From NCBI GenBank assembly GCA_021739695.1, contig JAIPBM010000010.1, forward strand, positions 1 to 64,000: a stretch of DNA of 64,000 nt, given 5' to 3'. Of the stretch, positions 9,440-17,502 are shown piece after piece. This DNA comes from Flavobacteriales bacterium (GTDB lineage: Bacteria; Bacteroidota; Bacteroidia; UBA10329). Each line of letters opens with the position of its first letter. Positions within the stretch are counted from its first letter, which is position 1. A program made the position numbers and the translations under genes. The notes below the pieces were generated by a model. It was not told where the DNA came from and searched no databases. It saw nothing but the letters and a program-made list of their open reading frames with translations.

Positions 9440-10534
9440 TTATAGATAATTGATGGGGTTTGTTTTTACCCTTGTCAAACGGGGTGCAAAGGTAGGAAAT
9501 TTATGTGCCAGTTTGTCTGCTAAAAGTGCAATCGTGAATTGTTCGCTTTCGTAATGACCGATATCGGCAATAATGATGCGGTTTTCAGCATCAAAAAACT
9601 GATGATACTTGAAATCGCCAGTGATGAAAACGTCAGCTTCTGCGGCCACGGCAGCGTTCAGAAGAAAACTTCCAGCGCCACCGCAAATTGCCACTCGTTT
9701 CACGTTCTTTTTATGCGGAAGTGTGTAACGAACACAGTCTGTTTTCATCGATGTTTTGAGTGATTTCAGAAATTCCAATGCATCCACTTCTTCAGTAAGG
9801 TCGCCAACCATGCCCGAACCGACCTCATTCCAAACGTTTTCCATAGGATAAACATCAAAAGCAACTTCCTCGTACGGATGTGCTTTCTTCATGGCACTCA
9901 AGACTTTTTTAACGGAGAAATCGGGTACAATGAACTCAATTCGTACTTCTTCTTCCTTATGGATCTGACCTTTTTCTCCTACAAATGGATTCGTCTTTTC
10001 GTTCCCTCTGAATGTTCCAGTTCCCGGAATGTTGAACGAACACTGGTCGTAATTGCCAATGTTGCCAGCGCCAGCATCGCACATTGCGGTTCTAAGCTGT
10101 TCTGCATAATCGGTTGGGCAGTAGGTCACTACTTTTTTGAGCAGTTGTTTTTTGGACTGAAGAATTCGCGTATTGACTAAACCAAGTCTTTCAGCAAACT
10201 TGCTGTTCACACCATCAATCACATTATCTAAATTGGTATGAATGGCATATAGAAGCACATCGTTTTTGATGGCTTTCATCACCGTTCGCTCCACATAATT
10301 GTTGCCATTGAAGCGTTTCAACCCACTGAAAACGATCGGATGGTGCGAAACGATGAGATTACAACCTTGCGAAAGGGCATCATCAATCACATCTTCGGTG
10401 CAATCTAAACTCACCAGTATTCCTGTTATCGGAGTTTGGCTGTCGCCTACCAACAATCCCGAATTATCGTAACTCTCTTGAAGTGATGGCGGAGCCAGCT
10501 CTTCCAGAAAATCAATGACCTCTTTCGCTTTCAT
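9440..10534 (-). CDS. Nif3-like dinuclear metal center protein (YqfO type)
   Basis: The family assembles into hexameric toroids with a two-metal site; the substrate is not firmly known, and GTP cyclohydrolase I type 2 labels are often over-applied. Metal-binding motifs are seen at SHHPIVFSG (N-terminal half), HTNLDNV, and C-terminal DVFITGDFKYHQFFDAE plus DIGHYESEQ. The 364-residue length includes the central PII/CutA-like insert of the long YqfO form. I start at the Met of MKAKEVIDFLEE (10534); the 25 residues upstream in frame do not look like the family. It is divergent from lpxK and in an operon with the zinc-ribbon gene. Confidence 0.9.
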   Translation of the reverse strand: MKAKEVIDFLEELAPPSLQESYDNSGLLVGDSQTPITGILVSLDCTEDVIDDALSQGCNLIVSHHPIVFSGLKRFNGNNYVERTVMKAIKNDVLLYAIHTNLDNVIDGVNSKFAERLGLVNTRILQSKKQLLKKVVTYCPTDYAEQLRTAMCDAGAGNIGNYDQCSFNIPGTGTFRGNEKTNPFVGEKGQIHKEEEVRIEFIVPDFSVKKVLSAMKKAHPYEEVAFDVYPMENVWNEVGSGMVGDLTEEVDALEFLKSLKTSMKTDCVRYTLPHKKNVKRVAICGGAGSFLLNAAVAAEADVFITGDFKYHQFFDAENRIIIADIGHYESEQFTIALLADKLAHKFPTFAPRLTRVKTNPINYL

Positions 10535-10591
10535 ATCTAAGATTTGGAACAATATTAATAAGAATGTAATGTTCGGTACTATATTCGGACC

Positions 10592-11611
10592 GTGCCTTTG
10601 TACCGACATCTTCTTTGGCCTTTTGCTATTGCCTATGGCATTGTCGTAGGTATTCGCAACTTACTTTTTACTATTGGTATTCTTCCTTCAAAGCAATTTG
10701 ATGTTCCTGTTATCTGTGTTGGAAATCTGGAAATGGGCGGTACGGGTAAATCGCCTTTGGTCAGTTACATCGTGCGAATCTTACTTCGAAATTCGAAGCG
10801 TGTTGCAGTTATTAGTCGTGGTTACGGACGTTTAAGCTCTGGTTTTAAACTAGTTGAGGGAAATAGTCTAGCAACTGAAGTGGGCGATGAACCCTTGCAG
10901 CTCAAACGAAGACATCCAGAAGTTGCCGTTGCGGTTTGCGAAGATCGAGTGAAAGGAATTGAGCAACTATTGAATATGAAACCCAAGCCAGATTTCGTGA
11001 TAATGGACGATGGTTTTCAGCATCGATGGGTGAAGCCGAGTTTTTCCATTTTGGTTACCAGCGCACACCTTCCGTTCATTTCCAATTGGTTGCTGCCAGT
11101 GGGAACCTTGAGAGAATCGATGTTTTCTGCTTCGCGCGCTGACATTATTGTAATGACTGGAGCAAGTGAAAACTCTGATTCGGCAATTGCGGAAGTGGAA
11201 AATGTGTACTTCTCAAAAACGCTTGTGAATGATGAAGTTCAGATTTCGGGTGAAGGGGCTGAACTGGATTTGCATCAATCGGTAGTAACCTTCTGCGGTA
11301 TTGCAAATCCTGAACGTTTTGAAGGAATGATGCGAATGAATTTCAATGTACTTGAGCATCTAAGCTTTGCTGATCATCACAACTATAACCTTTCCGACCT
11401 CCAAAACCTGCGAAAAAAATTAGATAGTTTTGGCCCGGCCGTTGAGGCGGTCATTACAACAGAGAAGGATGCGGTTCGCCTCATCAATACTTCTCTTTTA
11501 AAAGAACTTGGACAGATACCTGTTTTCTACATTCCGATAGAGATGGAAATGCTCTTTGGTAGATCAGAGGAATTCGAAAAATTGATTTTGGAACATGGAA
11601 AACATGCTTGA
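10592..11611 (+). CDS. lpxK: Tetraacyldisaccharide 4'-kinase
   Basis: LpxK phosphorylates the 4' position of the lipid A disaccharide precursor at the inner membrane. The N-terminal hydrophobic anchor (LWPFAIAYGIVVGIRNLL) precedes the Walker A motif GNLEMGGTGKSP (about 44-55). MDDGFQHR is the family's conserved aspartate segment, and TTEKDAVRL lies near the C-terminus. Length (339) is normal. The start is GTG, matching the expected first residues. It overlaps the next gene (purine nucleoside phosphorylase) by 8-17 bases, depending on which ATG that gene uses. Confidence 0.95.
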   Translation: MPLYRHLLWPFAIAYGIVVGIRNLLFTIGILPSKQFDVPVICVGNLEMGGTGKSPLVSYIVRILLRNSKRVAVISRGYGRLSSGFKLVEGNSLATEVGDEPLQLKRRHPEVAVAVCEDRVKGIEQLLNMKPKPDFVIMDDGFQHRWVKPSFSILVTSAHLPFISNWLLPVGTLRESMFSASRADIIVMTGASENSDSAIAEVENVYFSKTLVNDEVQISGEGAELDLHQSVVTFCGIANPERFEGMMRMNFNVLEHLSFADHHNYNLSDLQNLRKKLDSFGPAVEAVITTEKDAVRLINTSLLKELGQIPVFYIPIEMEMLFGRSEEFEKLILEHGKHA

Positions 11612-12416
11612 GAAAATACAGGAGACGGCCAGCTATTTAAAGAAGCGAACAGGCGCATCTCCGGTTGTTGGAATCATCCTCGGAACTGGACTTGGTGGGC
11701 TTGTCAAAGAGATTGAGGCTGAACATGTTGTGCCTTACGAGGAAATCCCAAATTTCCCAGTTTCTACTGTGGAAGGTCATTCTGGTAAGTTGATTTTCGG
11801 ACAGCTTGGTGGAAAGTCGGTGATGGCAATGCAAGGTCGTTTTCATTACTATGAGGGCTACGATATGAAACAGGTGACGTTTCCTGTTCGTGTTATGAAA
11901 GCTTTGGGTATGAATGACCTTGTGGTTTCTAACGCAAGTGGTGGCGTAAATCCCGATTTCGAAATCGGTGACCTGATGATCTTGAACGATCACATCAATT
12001 TGTTTCCTACAAATCCATTGATCGGAAAGAACTATCCTGAGTTAGGACCTCGTTTTCCTGATATGAGTGAGGCTTACGATAAAGAACTTATTGCCAAGGC
12101 CAAGGAAATTGCTTCAGCCAATGGAATCAACGTTCAGGAAGGGATTTATGCCGGATTGAGCGGACCTTGTCTCGAAACTCCTGCTGAATATCTATACGTT
12201 CGAAATGTTGGTGCTGATGCTGTTGGAATGTCTACTGTGCCTGAGGTAATTGTTGGAAGACATGGCAACATGCGCTGCTTTGCTGTTTCCATCATCACGG
12301 ATCTTGGTGTTCCAGGTAAAATTGTAAAAGTGACGCATGAAGATGTGATCAACGTGGCAGCCAAGGCTGAGCCTAAGATGACCTTGATCATGAAAGAACT
12401 TATTTCTCAGATGTAG
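11595..12416 (+). CDS. Purine nucleoside phosphorylase, trimeric class I
   Basis: Phosphorolyses inosine and guanosine to base plus (deoxy)ribose 1-phosphate in purine salvage. Family motifs include the phosphate-binding GTGLGGL (about 30-36), GRFHYYEGY, SNASGGVNPDFEIGD and the base-site segment AVGMSTVPE followed by TDLG. The 273-residue length fits the homotrimeric PunA/DeoD type I group. The start at 11595 overlaps lpxK by 17 bases; the second Met at 11604 (MLEKIQE) is an equally good start. The coupling with lpxK looks like gene packing, not a shared pathway. Confidence 0.95.
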   Translation: MENMLEKIQETASYLKKRTGASPVVGIILGTGLGGLVKEIEAEHVVPYEEIPNFPVSTVEGHSGKLIFGQLGGKSVMAMQGRFHYYEGYDMKQVTFPVRVMKALGMNDLVVSNASGGVNPDFEIGDLMILNDHINLFPTNPLIGKNYPELGPRFPDMSEAYDKELIAKAKEIASANGINVQEGIYAGLSGPCLETPAEYLYVRNVGADAVGMSTVPEVIVGRHGNMRCFAVSIITDLGVPGKIVKVTHEDVINVAAKAEPKMTLIMKELISQM

Positions 12417-12425
12417 CAACAAAAA

Positions 12426-12455
12426 AGCCTGAACTCGTTGAAACAAGTTCAGGCT
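12426..12455 (-). terminator. Terminator of the SiaB-SiaC operon
   Basis: A perfect 10-bp inverted repeat (12426-12435 and 12446-12455) with a 10-nt loop is followed on the minus strand by six T. It lies 27 bases beyond the siaC-like stop. It may also end the lpxK-PNP message in the other direction, though no T run follows on the plus strand. Confidence 0.8.
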
Positions 12456-12481
12456 GAAGTAAAGTAGTCTGTAAGTAGAAG

Positions 12482-12862
12482 TTATTCCTGAATCTCGATC
12501 ATTTTGAACGGAACATTGATGATGCTTTGGTAATCCTCGCCAGCCTCAAGCATGTCTTCATCATCTTCCTCGTAGTACCAGTTTATTACAATTTCGCTGC
12601 CATTCTTGTTCATCGTCTCCATTTTCTTGAACAGATCAAGAAGGCATTTTGACGAGCTGGTATTGAAATATTCCAATTGAATATCGCAAACCGTTTTAGA
12701 CTGCGGTTTTCTCGAGTAGTTTTCAAGCCAATCTACCAATGGTTTGTAAAACTCGATGGAGTTTTCTGGTATTGACCGACCTTTAAGAAGCAGCGCTCCT
12801 TTGTCGTGGTCAAAGTTTACGTTAGGTGTTTTCGGTGTTCCTTCTAAAAATATCGAATCCAT
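12482..12862 (-). CDS. SiaC-family regulatory phosphoprotein (DUF1987)
   Basis: The 126-residue length and the segments PENSIEFYKPLVDWLENY and QLEYFNTSSSKCLLDLFK match the SiaC/DUF1987 family. In Pseudomonas, SiaC is phosphorylated by the kinase SiaB and, when unphosphorylated, activates the diguanylate cyclase SiaD; the reported phosphorylated residue, as I recall it, is Thr68. Here Thr68 falls in the same FNTSSSK context. The fold resembles anti-sigma antagonist (STAS-like) proteins. It lies 18 bases after its probable kinase gene. No SiaD-like cyclase is in the window, so the downstream target is open. Confidence 0.88.
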   Translation of the reverse strand: MDSIFLEGTPKTPNVNFDHDKGALLLKGRSIPENSIEFYKPLVDWLENYSRKPQSKTVCDIQLEYFNTSSSKCLLDLFKKMETMNKNGSEIVINWYYEEDDEDMLEAGEDYQSIINVPFKMIEIQE

Positions 12863-12880
12863 GTTACCGATGTTTTCTGG

Positions 12881-13483
12881 TTAATTTTCGTCTACGTTAA
12901 TATTAAGGCTGAAAAATGAATATTCTTCATTCAGCTTGGCAAATTCATAATTCAGCTTTTTTCCTGTTTTTTGGGCAATATCAATCATTCCCAATCCTCC
13001 ACCGCCTTTTACCGATCGACCATCACTGTTCAAAACTTCCTTGTAAAGGTCTTTCAGTTCTTCTCTATCCAGAGAGTTTATGCGGTCTAATCTATCTTGG
13101 AATGAATCTTTTCTTTCCGTCAGAATGTAGTTTCCTGTGGTAATGGAATAACCATTATTGTTCAGACTGATCATGAAAATGGCAGACCGATCTGTTCCGT
13201 TCTTAGCCATTTCTGAAGGCACTTCATCTATGTGATGATATAGATTCTGAAGACACTCAACAAGCACATTGTAAACCTTCTTGCGCAGCTTTGGAGCTTC
13301 ATTCATGTCATCCATTCGCTGTTCGATGATCTGAAGAATCGAAGACATCAACTCGGAAGTCACGTCTCCTTTAAATGACAGAACGACCTTGTTCGATTCC
13401 ATTCTGTGATATAGGTCGTATATGTTCATTTCCTCGTCTCGCTCAGCAATTTTAACTTGGTTTCTGCCAAAATTATCAGTCAT
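12881..13483 (-). CDS. SiaB-family protein kinase (DUF6272, HATPase-like)
   Basis: The 200-residue protein has an N-box-like NVLVECLQNLYHHIDE (about 88-103) and a glycine-rich G box GGGGLGMIDIAQKTG (about 160-174), as expected of the ATP-binding kinase that phosphorylates SiaC. The start could also be the Met of MNIYDLYHRMESNK, 18 residues in. It is the first gene of a two-gene operon with the SiaC-like gene. The usual SiaA phosphatase and SiaD cyclase partners are not adjacent, so the switch must connect to proteins encoded elsewhere. Confidence 0.85.
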   Translation of the reverse strand: MTDNFGRNQVKIAERDEEMNIYDLYHRMESNKVVLSFKGDVTSELMSSILQIIEQRMDDMNEAPKLRKKVYNVLVECLQNLYHHIDEVPSEMAKNGTDRSAIFMISLNNNGYSITTGNYILTERKDSFQDRLDRINSLDREELKDLYKEVLNSDGRSVKGGGGLGMIDIAQKTGKKLNYEFAKLNEEYSFFSLNINVDEN

Positions 13484-13673
13484 TACTCATTTAATCTGGT
13501 TTGGAAAATCCAACTCCAGCACCTGGTTTCGTGAGGTTATACACCGCTTAAACAAAATAGGTTACTGCGTTTTCTTAAAAAATTGTTGTGGTTATAAAGA
13601 AATTGGATGATGTCTAGGTCGTAAGGCAGTTAAGCGACACAATTGAATAAATTAGCCGCTCAATAGATTATCT

Positions 13674-14408
13674 GTGCAAGACTGGTTCGCTACTTGGTTT
13701 AACTCACCTTATTATCATACCCTATATCAAGATAGGGATCATTCTGAAGCAGAGAATTTTGTCGATGTCTTGGTCTCGCACGTGCAGTTGCCAAAAGGTT
13801 CAAAGGTTTTAGATCTTGCCTGCGGAAAAGGGCGTCATTCACTGCATCTTTTCAAACACGGATTTCAAGTTATTGGAATTGATCTTTCTGAAGAAAGCAT
13901 AGCCGAGGCGAGACTGAATGAGCAGGAAGGATTGGAATTCTTTGAGCACGACATGCGATCACTCTATTGGACAGATTATTTTGATCTGGTGGTGAATCTG
14001 TTTACAAGCTTCGGATATTTCCACAGCAAAATGGATGATCAACAAACAATTTCCTCCATTGCCGATTCTCTAAAACCGGATGGGTTGTTTGTGCTCGATT
14101 TTATGAACTCGGTGAAGGTGGTCGGGAATCTGATCACTTACGAGGAAAAGACAATTGATGATATTCGCTTTGAAATAACCAGAGGAGTGGAGAAAGGAGT
14201 GATCGTAAAGCGCATTCATGTGGTTGATGGAGAAGTGGAGCTTGATTTTGAAGAACAGGTTGATGCACTCAAACTTTCTGATTTTGAATCGTATTTCACC
14301 GCTGCAGGACTTGAGTTGTTGTCTACTTTCGGAGATTATCATTTGAACCCTTTTGAACCTGAAATTTCTGACCGTTTGATATTGGTCGCTAAAAAGCCAA
14401 CTGCCTGA
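13674..14408 (+). CDS. Class I SAM-dependent methyltransferase
   Basis: The 244-residue protein has motif I VLDLACGKGRHS (about 44-55), acidic loop IGIDLSEESI and motif post-I/II FDLVVNLFTSFGYF. The substrate is unknown. The first codon is GTG; the N-terminus WFATWFNSPYYHTLYQDRD is typical of a Bacteroidota methyltransferase group, supporting this start. The stop shares a base with the ATG of the ZIP transporter gene (TGATG), indicating co-translation. Confidence 0.9.
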   Translation: MQDWFATWFNSPYYHTLYQDRDHSEAENFVDVLVSHVQLPKGSKVLDLACGKGRHSLHLFKHGFQVIGIDLSEESIAEARLNEQEGLEFFEHDMRSLYWTDYFDLVVNLFTSFGYFHSKMDDQQTISSIADSLKPDGLFVLDFMNSVKVVGNLITYEEKTIDDIRFEITRGVEKGVIVKRIHVVDGEVELDFEEQVDALKLSDFESYFTAAGLELLSTFGDYHLNPFEPEISDRLILVAKKPTA

Positions 14409-15100
14409 TGGAACTTCTCATTCTCTTAGTAGGAGCCTTTGTGGGCGGTATGCTTGCATGGGCCATCAAAGTAGAAAAGTCGAATATGAAGCTGATTCTA
14501 GCATTCAGCGGAGCTTTCATGCTCGGCCTGTGCTTTTTTCATGTCTTACCCGAATCGTATGAATCAGTTGGAAGTAAGGCCGGTGTTTGGGTCTTGGTGG
14601 GTTTCATGGTTCAGATCATGCTCGAAGTGCTTTCTAAAGGCATGGAACACGGGCATGCACATGCATTGCACGGAAAACAATTGCCCTTGGCTTTGTTTGT
14701 CGGATTAGGATTGCACGCGCTTTTAGAAGGTCTTCCATTTGGTGGTGAACATGCCCACGAGCATCATTCGTTACTAGCAGGTGTCATCATCCATAAAATT
14801 CCTGTAGCATTCATTCTTGGAACCGTTTTGCGCGGTGCCGGATTTACAATGCTTCAAGGAGCTGTAGCCATTTTTGGCTTTGCGGCAATGGCGCCATTAG
14901 GAGGCATTCTTAGTCATTTTCTTGAAGGTAAACTGGCAGATGCTGTCGTGTTCCAAGGAACTGTTCAGGCCATTTTGGTAGGTGTTTTTCTTCACATCGC
15001 CACTACCATCATTTTTGAATCAGACAAAGGACACGCCTTCAACATTACCAAGCTGTTGGCCATTGTTGCTGGCTTCGTATTGGCCTTTTTGTCGGTTTAA
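14408..15100 (+). CDS. ZIP-family metal transporter
   Basis: ZIP proteins import divalent metals (Zn, Fe, Mn) across the inner membrane. The 230-residue protein has about seven or eight hydrophobic helices, a His-rich cytoplasmic loop (HGHAHALHG, about 82-90), the transport-site helix GLHALLEGLPFG (about 100-111) and the following HKIPVAFILG. It is translationally coupled to the methyltransferase upstream. It is distinct from the second ZIP protein at 60578-61414, which sits with a DtxR regulator. Metal specificity cannot be told from sequence. Confidence 0.9.
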   Translation: MELLILLVGAFVGGMLAWAIKVEKSNMKLILAFSGAFMLGLCFFHVLPESYESVGSKAGVWVLVGFMVQIMLEVLSKGMEHGHAHALHGKQLPLALFVGLGLHALLEGLPFGGEHAHEHHSLLAGVIIHKIPVAFILGTVLRGAGFTMLQGAVAIFGFAAMAPLGGILSHFLEGKLADAVVFQGTVQAILVGVFLHIATTIIFESDKGHAFNITKLLAIVAGFVLAFLSV

Positions 15101-15112
15101 GCTTACGTTAGA

Positions 15113-15145
15113 TCGAACATCGTTCGAGGCTATCTGTTACCTTTG
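15113..15145 (+). promoter_or_regulatory. Peroxiredoxin promoter with overlapping palindrome
   Basis: TACCTTTG (15138-15145) matches the TAnnTTTG box. A perfect palindrome, TCGAAC-ATC-GTTCGA (15113-15127), covers the position where the -33 box should be, so it may be an operator for a redox or other regulator. The leader to the ATG would be about 30 nt. Confidence 0.5.
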
Positions 15146-15183
15146 CAGTCGAATAAAATTCTAATCAAAAATCAAACGATAAA

Positions 15184-15816
15184 ATGTCAACATTAGTAGG
15201 TAAGAAAGCACCGTCATTCAAAGCGGCTGCTGTAGTTAACGGAGGTACAGTTGAGGCAGATTTCTCATTGGATCAATATGTAGGAAAAAAGAATGTGGTG
15301 TTCTTTTTCTATCCAAAGGATTTCACATTTGTATGCCCTTCAGAGCTTCACGCATTTCAAGATAAATTGGCAGAATTTGAAGCAAGAAACACTGCTGTTG
15401 TTGCTTGCTCAACCGATACGGAAGAAACGCATTGGGGTTGGTTGCAAATGGATAAAGGAGCCGGTGGCATCAAAGGAGTGAAGTATCCTATCGTAGCAGA
15501 TACGGCTAAAACCATTTCTGCCAACTACGGAGTTCTTTTCGGAGAGTACGATATGGACGAAGAAGGAAATCTTATGGCCACAGGTCCGATGATCGCTTAC
15601 CGTGGTCTTTTCCTTATCGATAAAGCTGGTACAGTGCGTCATGCTTTGGTTAACGACCTTCCATTGGGAAGAAACGTGGACGAAGCTTTGAGAATGGTTG
15701 ATGCACTTACCTTCTTCGAAGAGAACGGTGAGGTTTGTCCTGCCAACTGGGTTAAAGGTTCGGAAGGAATGAAAGCAACTCACGAAGGTGTTGCAAGCTA
15801 TTTGGCAGCTCACTAA
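15184..15816 (+). CDS. 2-Cys peroxiredoxin (AhpC/TSA family)
   Basis: Reduces hydrogen peroxide and organic peroxides in the cytoplasm. The peroxidatic Cys51 lies in FTFVCPSE and the resolving Cys185 in GEVCPANW, so this is a typical 2-Cys enzyme; 210 residues is normal. The region between (DTEETHWGWLQMDKGAGGIK) resembles the alkyl hydroperoxide reductase C group of Bacteroidota. No reductase gene (ahpF) is adjacent. A good promoter box and a palindrome precede it and a strong terminator follows, so it is a single-gene transcript, probably stress regulated. Confidence 0.96.
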   Translation: MSTLVGKKAPSFKAAAVVNGGTVEADFSLDQYVGKKNVVFFFYPKDFTFVCPSELHAFQDKLAEFEARNTAVVACSTDTEETHWGWLQMDKGAGGIKGVKYPIVADTAKTISANYGVLFGEYDMDEEGNLMATGPMIAYRGLFLIDKAGTVRHALVNDLPLGRNVDEALRMVDALTFFEENGEVCPANWVKGSEGMKATHEGVASYLAAH

Positions 15817-15834
15817 GCCTTAGAAAGCTCATTG

Positions 15835-15871
15835 AAAATCCCTGCTCCGAGCTATCGGAGCAGGGATTTTT
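15835..15871 (+). terminator. Strong terminator after the peroxiredoxin gene
   Basis: A 16-bp perfect stem (15835-15850 with 15855-15870) and 4-nt loop GCTA end in a T run. It lies 19 bases after the stop codon. Confidence 0.92.
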
Positions 15872-15946
15872 GCATTATGGGAGGTTGAAAAATGCCTTAC
15901 TTAAATTGCCTGTACCTTAGAGGCACATTAACATGATTAAACTGAA

Positions 15947-17500
15947 ATGAGATTTACTCTACTATCAATGATTGTCGTTGCGATGGTCTTTCAAACACGG
16001 ATTGTGACTGCTCAAACCGTAGACCCGAATGCAGTTGACGGCCATATCCACATAAAACTATCAGACGCTGCGCCTATTAACCTGGCTGGTTACACGGGTG
16101 GAAACTTGGCGCTTGACTTGCTTTTTACTGCATCCGGACTCGATAGTATTTACAAGCCATTTCCAATGGCTGGAACTGCCCTCGACAGCATTTACCGGAT
16201 TGTTTTTCCAAATGTTGGACAAGTAAATGCGCTGATAACTGCGTTGAATGCGTTGCCTTATATCGAATACGCGGAAAAAGATCCGATGGCATTTGCGTTC
16301 AATACACCCAATGATCTACAAACAAATCAATGGTCACTCCAGAAAATTCAAGCGGAGTTGGGGTGGAATTATACAACTGGTTCGAGCAATGTGCTGGTAG
16401 CGGTTCTTGATAATGCCATCGCTATTGATCATCAGGATCTATTGGCCAATATTTATACAAACGCTGCCGAAGCTGGAGGTTTTCCACTCCTTGATGATGA
16501 TGGGAATGGCCGTGCCGATGATGTGAATGGATTTGACGTGGTGGATAATGATAGTAATCCGCGGCCGCCAGCCAACGCTTCGGGCAACAATGATGGATTT
16601 ACGCACGGAACACACGTGGCGGGCATTGCAGGCGCAGCCACCAATAATGGAATAGGAATGGCTTCCATTGGTCATTCAATCAAGATTCTTCCGGTTAAAA
16701 TTGCCGACAATGCCAATGGAAATCTTTCAGGAGGACTTGATGGAGTTTTCTACGCCATGCGTTCAGGAGTGGACGTGATCAGTATGTCGTGGGGATTGAT
16801 AAATGATGTCATTACCTTCAAAACACTCATTCAGCAGACGGCTGCCGCAGGAATTCTGATGGTGGCAGCTGCTGGAAATGATGGTGATCAGACTTTACAA
16901 TATCCTGCTGCCTATCCTGAAGTGATCAGCGTGGGCGCCACGGATCAGAACGATCGAAGGGCATCATTTTCCAATTACGGTTCAACCATAGATGTCATGG
17001 CTCCGGGAGTTGACATTTACAGCACATTTCCAGAAGGAAATAACACCTACGGAAATTACAGTGGCACGTCTATGGCCACACCAATGGTTGCCGGTTTGGC
17101 GGCCTTGGTCAAATCGCATTTTCCAAGCATGACCGCTGCACAGATTCGTGCTCGGATAGAAGCAGGCTGCGAAGATATCAGTGCTCAGAATCCAGGAATG
17201 AACGGGCAGTTAGGCGCTGGTCGTATCAATGCCTTTCAAACATTGGGAAATGTTTCGGTGGCGGAATTGGCAGACAATGGTTTCAGCATTTGGCCGAATC
17301 CATGTTCTGAATTAATTCAACTCAAAAAGCCGATTGAAATGGATGTAATATCTATTCACATCATTGATATTTCTGGCCGCGAAGTGCTCCGTTCTGCATG
17401 GACAAGCCATCTTGATATCAGCATGTTCTCTTCCGGAATGTATTCGCTTAGTGTGGCAACGAACAAAGGAATGATGCAGACGAAATTGATGGTGAATTAA
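15947..17500 (+). CDS. Secreted S8 subtilisin-like protease with T9SS sorting domain
   Basis: The 517-residue preproprotein has a signal peptide (to about TAQ, 23), a propeptide-like region (about 30-120) and a peptidase S8 domain. The triad is Asp155 (VAVLDNAIA, where most relatives have DTG), His220 (HGTHVAGIAG) and Ser375 (GTSMATPMVAG), with oxyanion Asn311 (AAAGNDG). The C-terminus (about 440-517, WPNPCSELIQL and ISGREVL then SSGMYSLSV) is a type A T9SS sorting domain, so the enzyme should be exported through the outer membrane and anchored or released. It is followed after two bases by another secreted protein gene. Confidence 0.93.
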   Translation: MRFTLLSMIVVAMVFQTRIVTAQTVDPNAVDGHIHIKLSDAAPINLAGYTGGNLALDLLFTASGLDSIYKPFPMAGTALDSIYRIVFPNVGQVNALITALNALPYIEYAEKDPMAFAFNTPNDLQTNQWSLQKIQAELGWNYTTGSSNVLVAVLDNAIAIDHQDLLANIYTNAAEAGGFPLLDDDGNGRADDVNGFDVVDNDSNPRPPANASGNNDGFTHGTHVAGIAGAATNNGIGMASIGHSIKILPVKIADNANGNLSGGLDGVFYAMRSGVDVISMSWGLINDVITFKTLIQQTAAAGILMVAAAGNDGDQTLQYPAAYPEVISVGATDQNDRRASFSNYGSTIDVMAPGVDIYSTFPEGNNTYGNYSGTSMATPMVAGLAALVKSHFPSMTAAQIRARIEAGCEDISAQNPGMNGQLGAGRINAFQTLGNVSVAELADNGFSIWPNPCSELIQLKKPIEMDVISIHIIDISGREVLRSAWTSHLDISMFSSGMYSLSVATNKGMMQTKLMVN

Positions 17501-17502
17501 TC

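Noticed and set aside
10535-10591. Strong divergent promoter between the Nif3-like gene and lpxK
   Set aside because: Only one-mismatch versions of TAnnTTTG were found (for example CAATATTA read on the minus strand), which is too weak to report as a feature.
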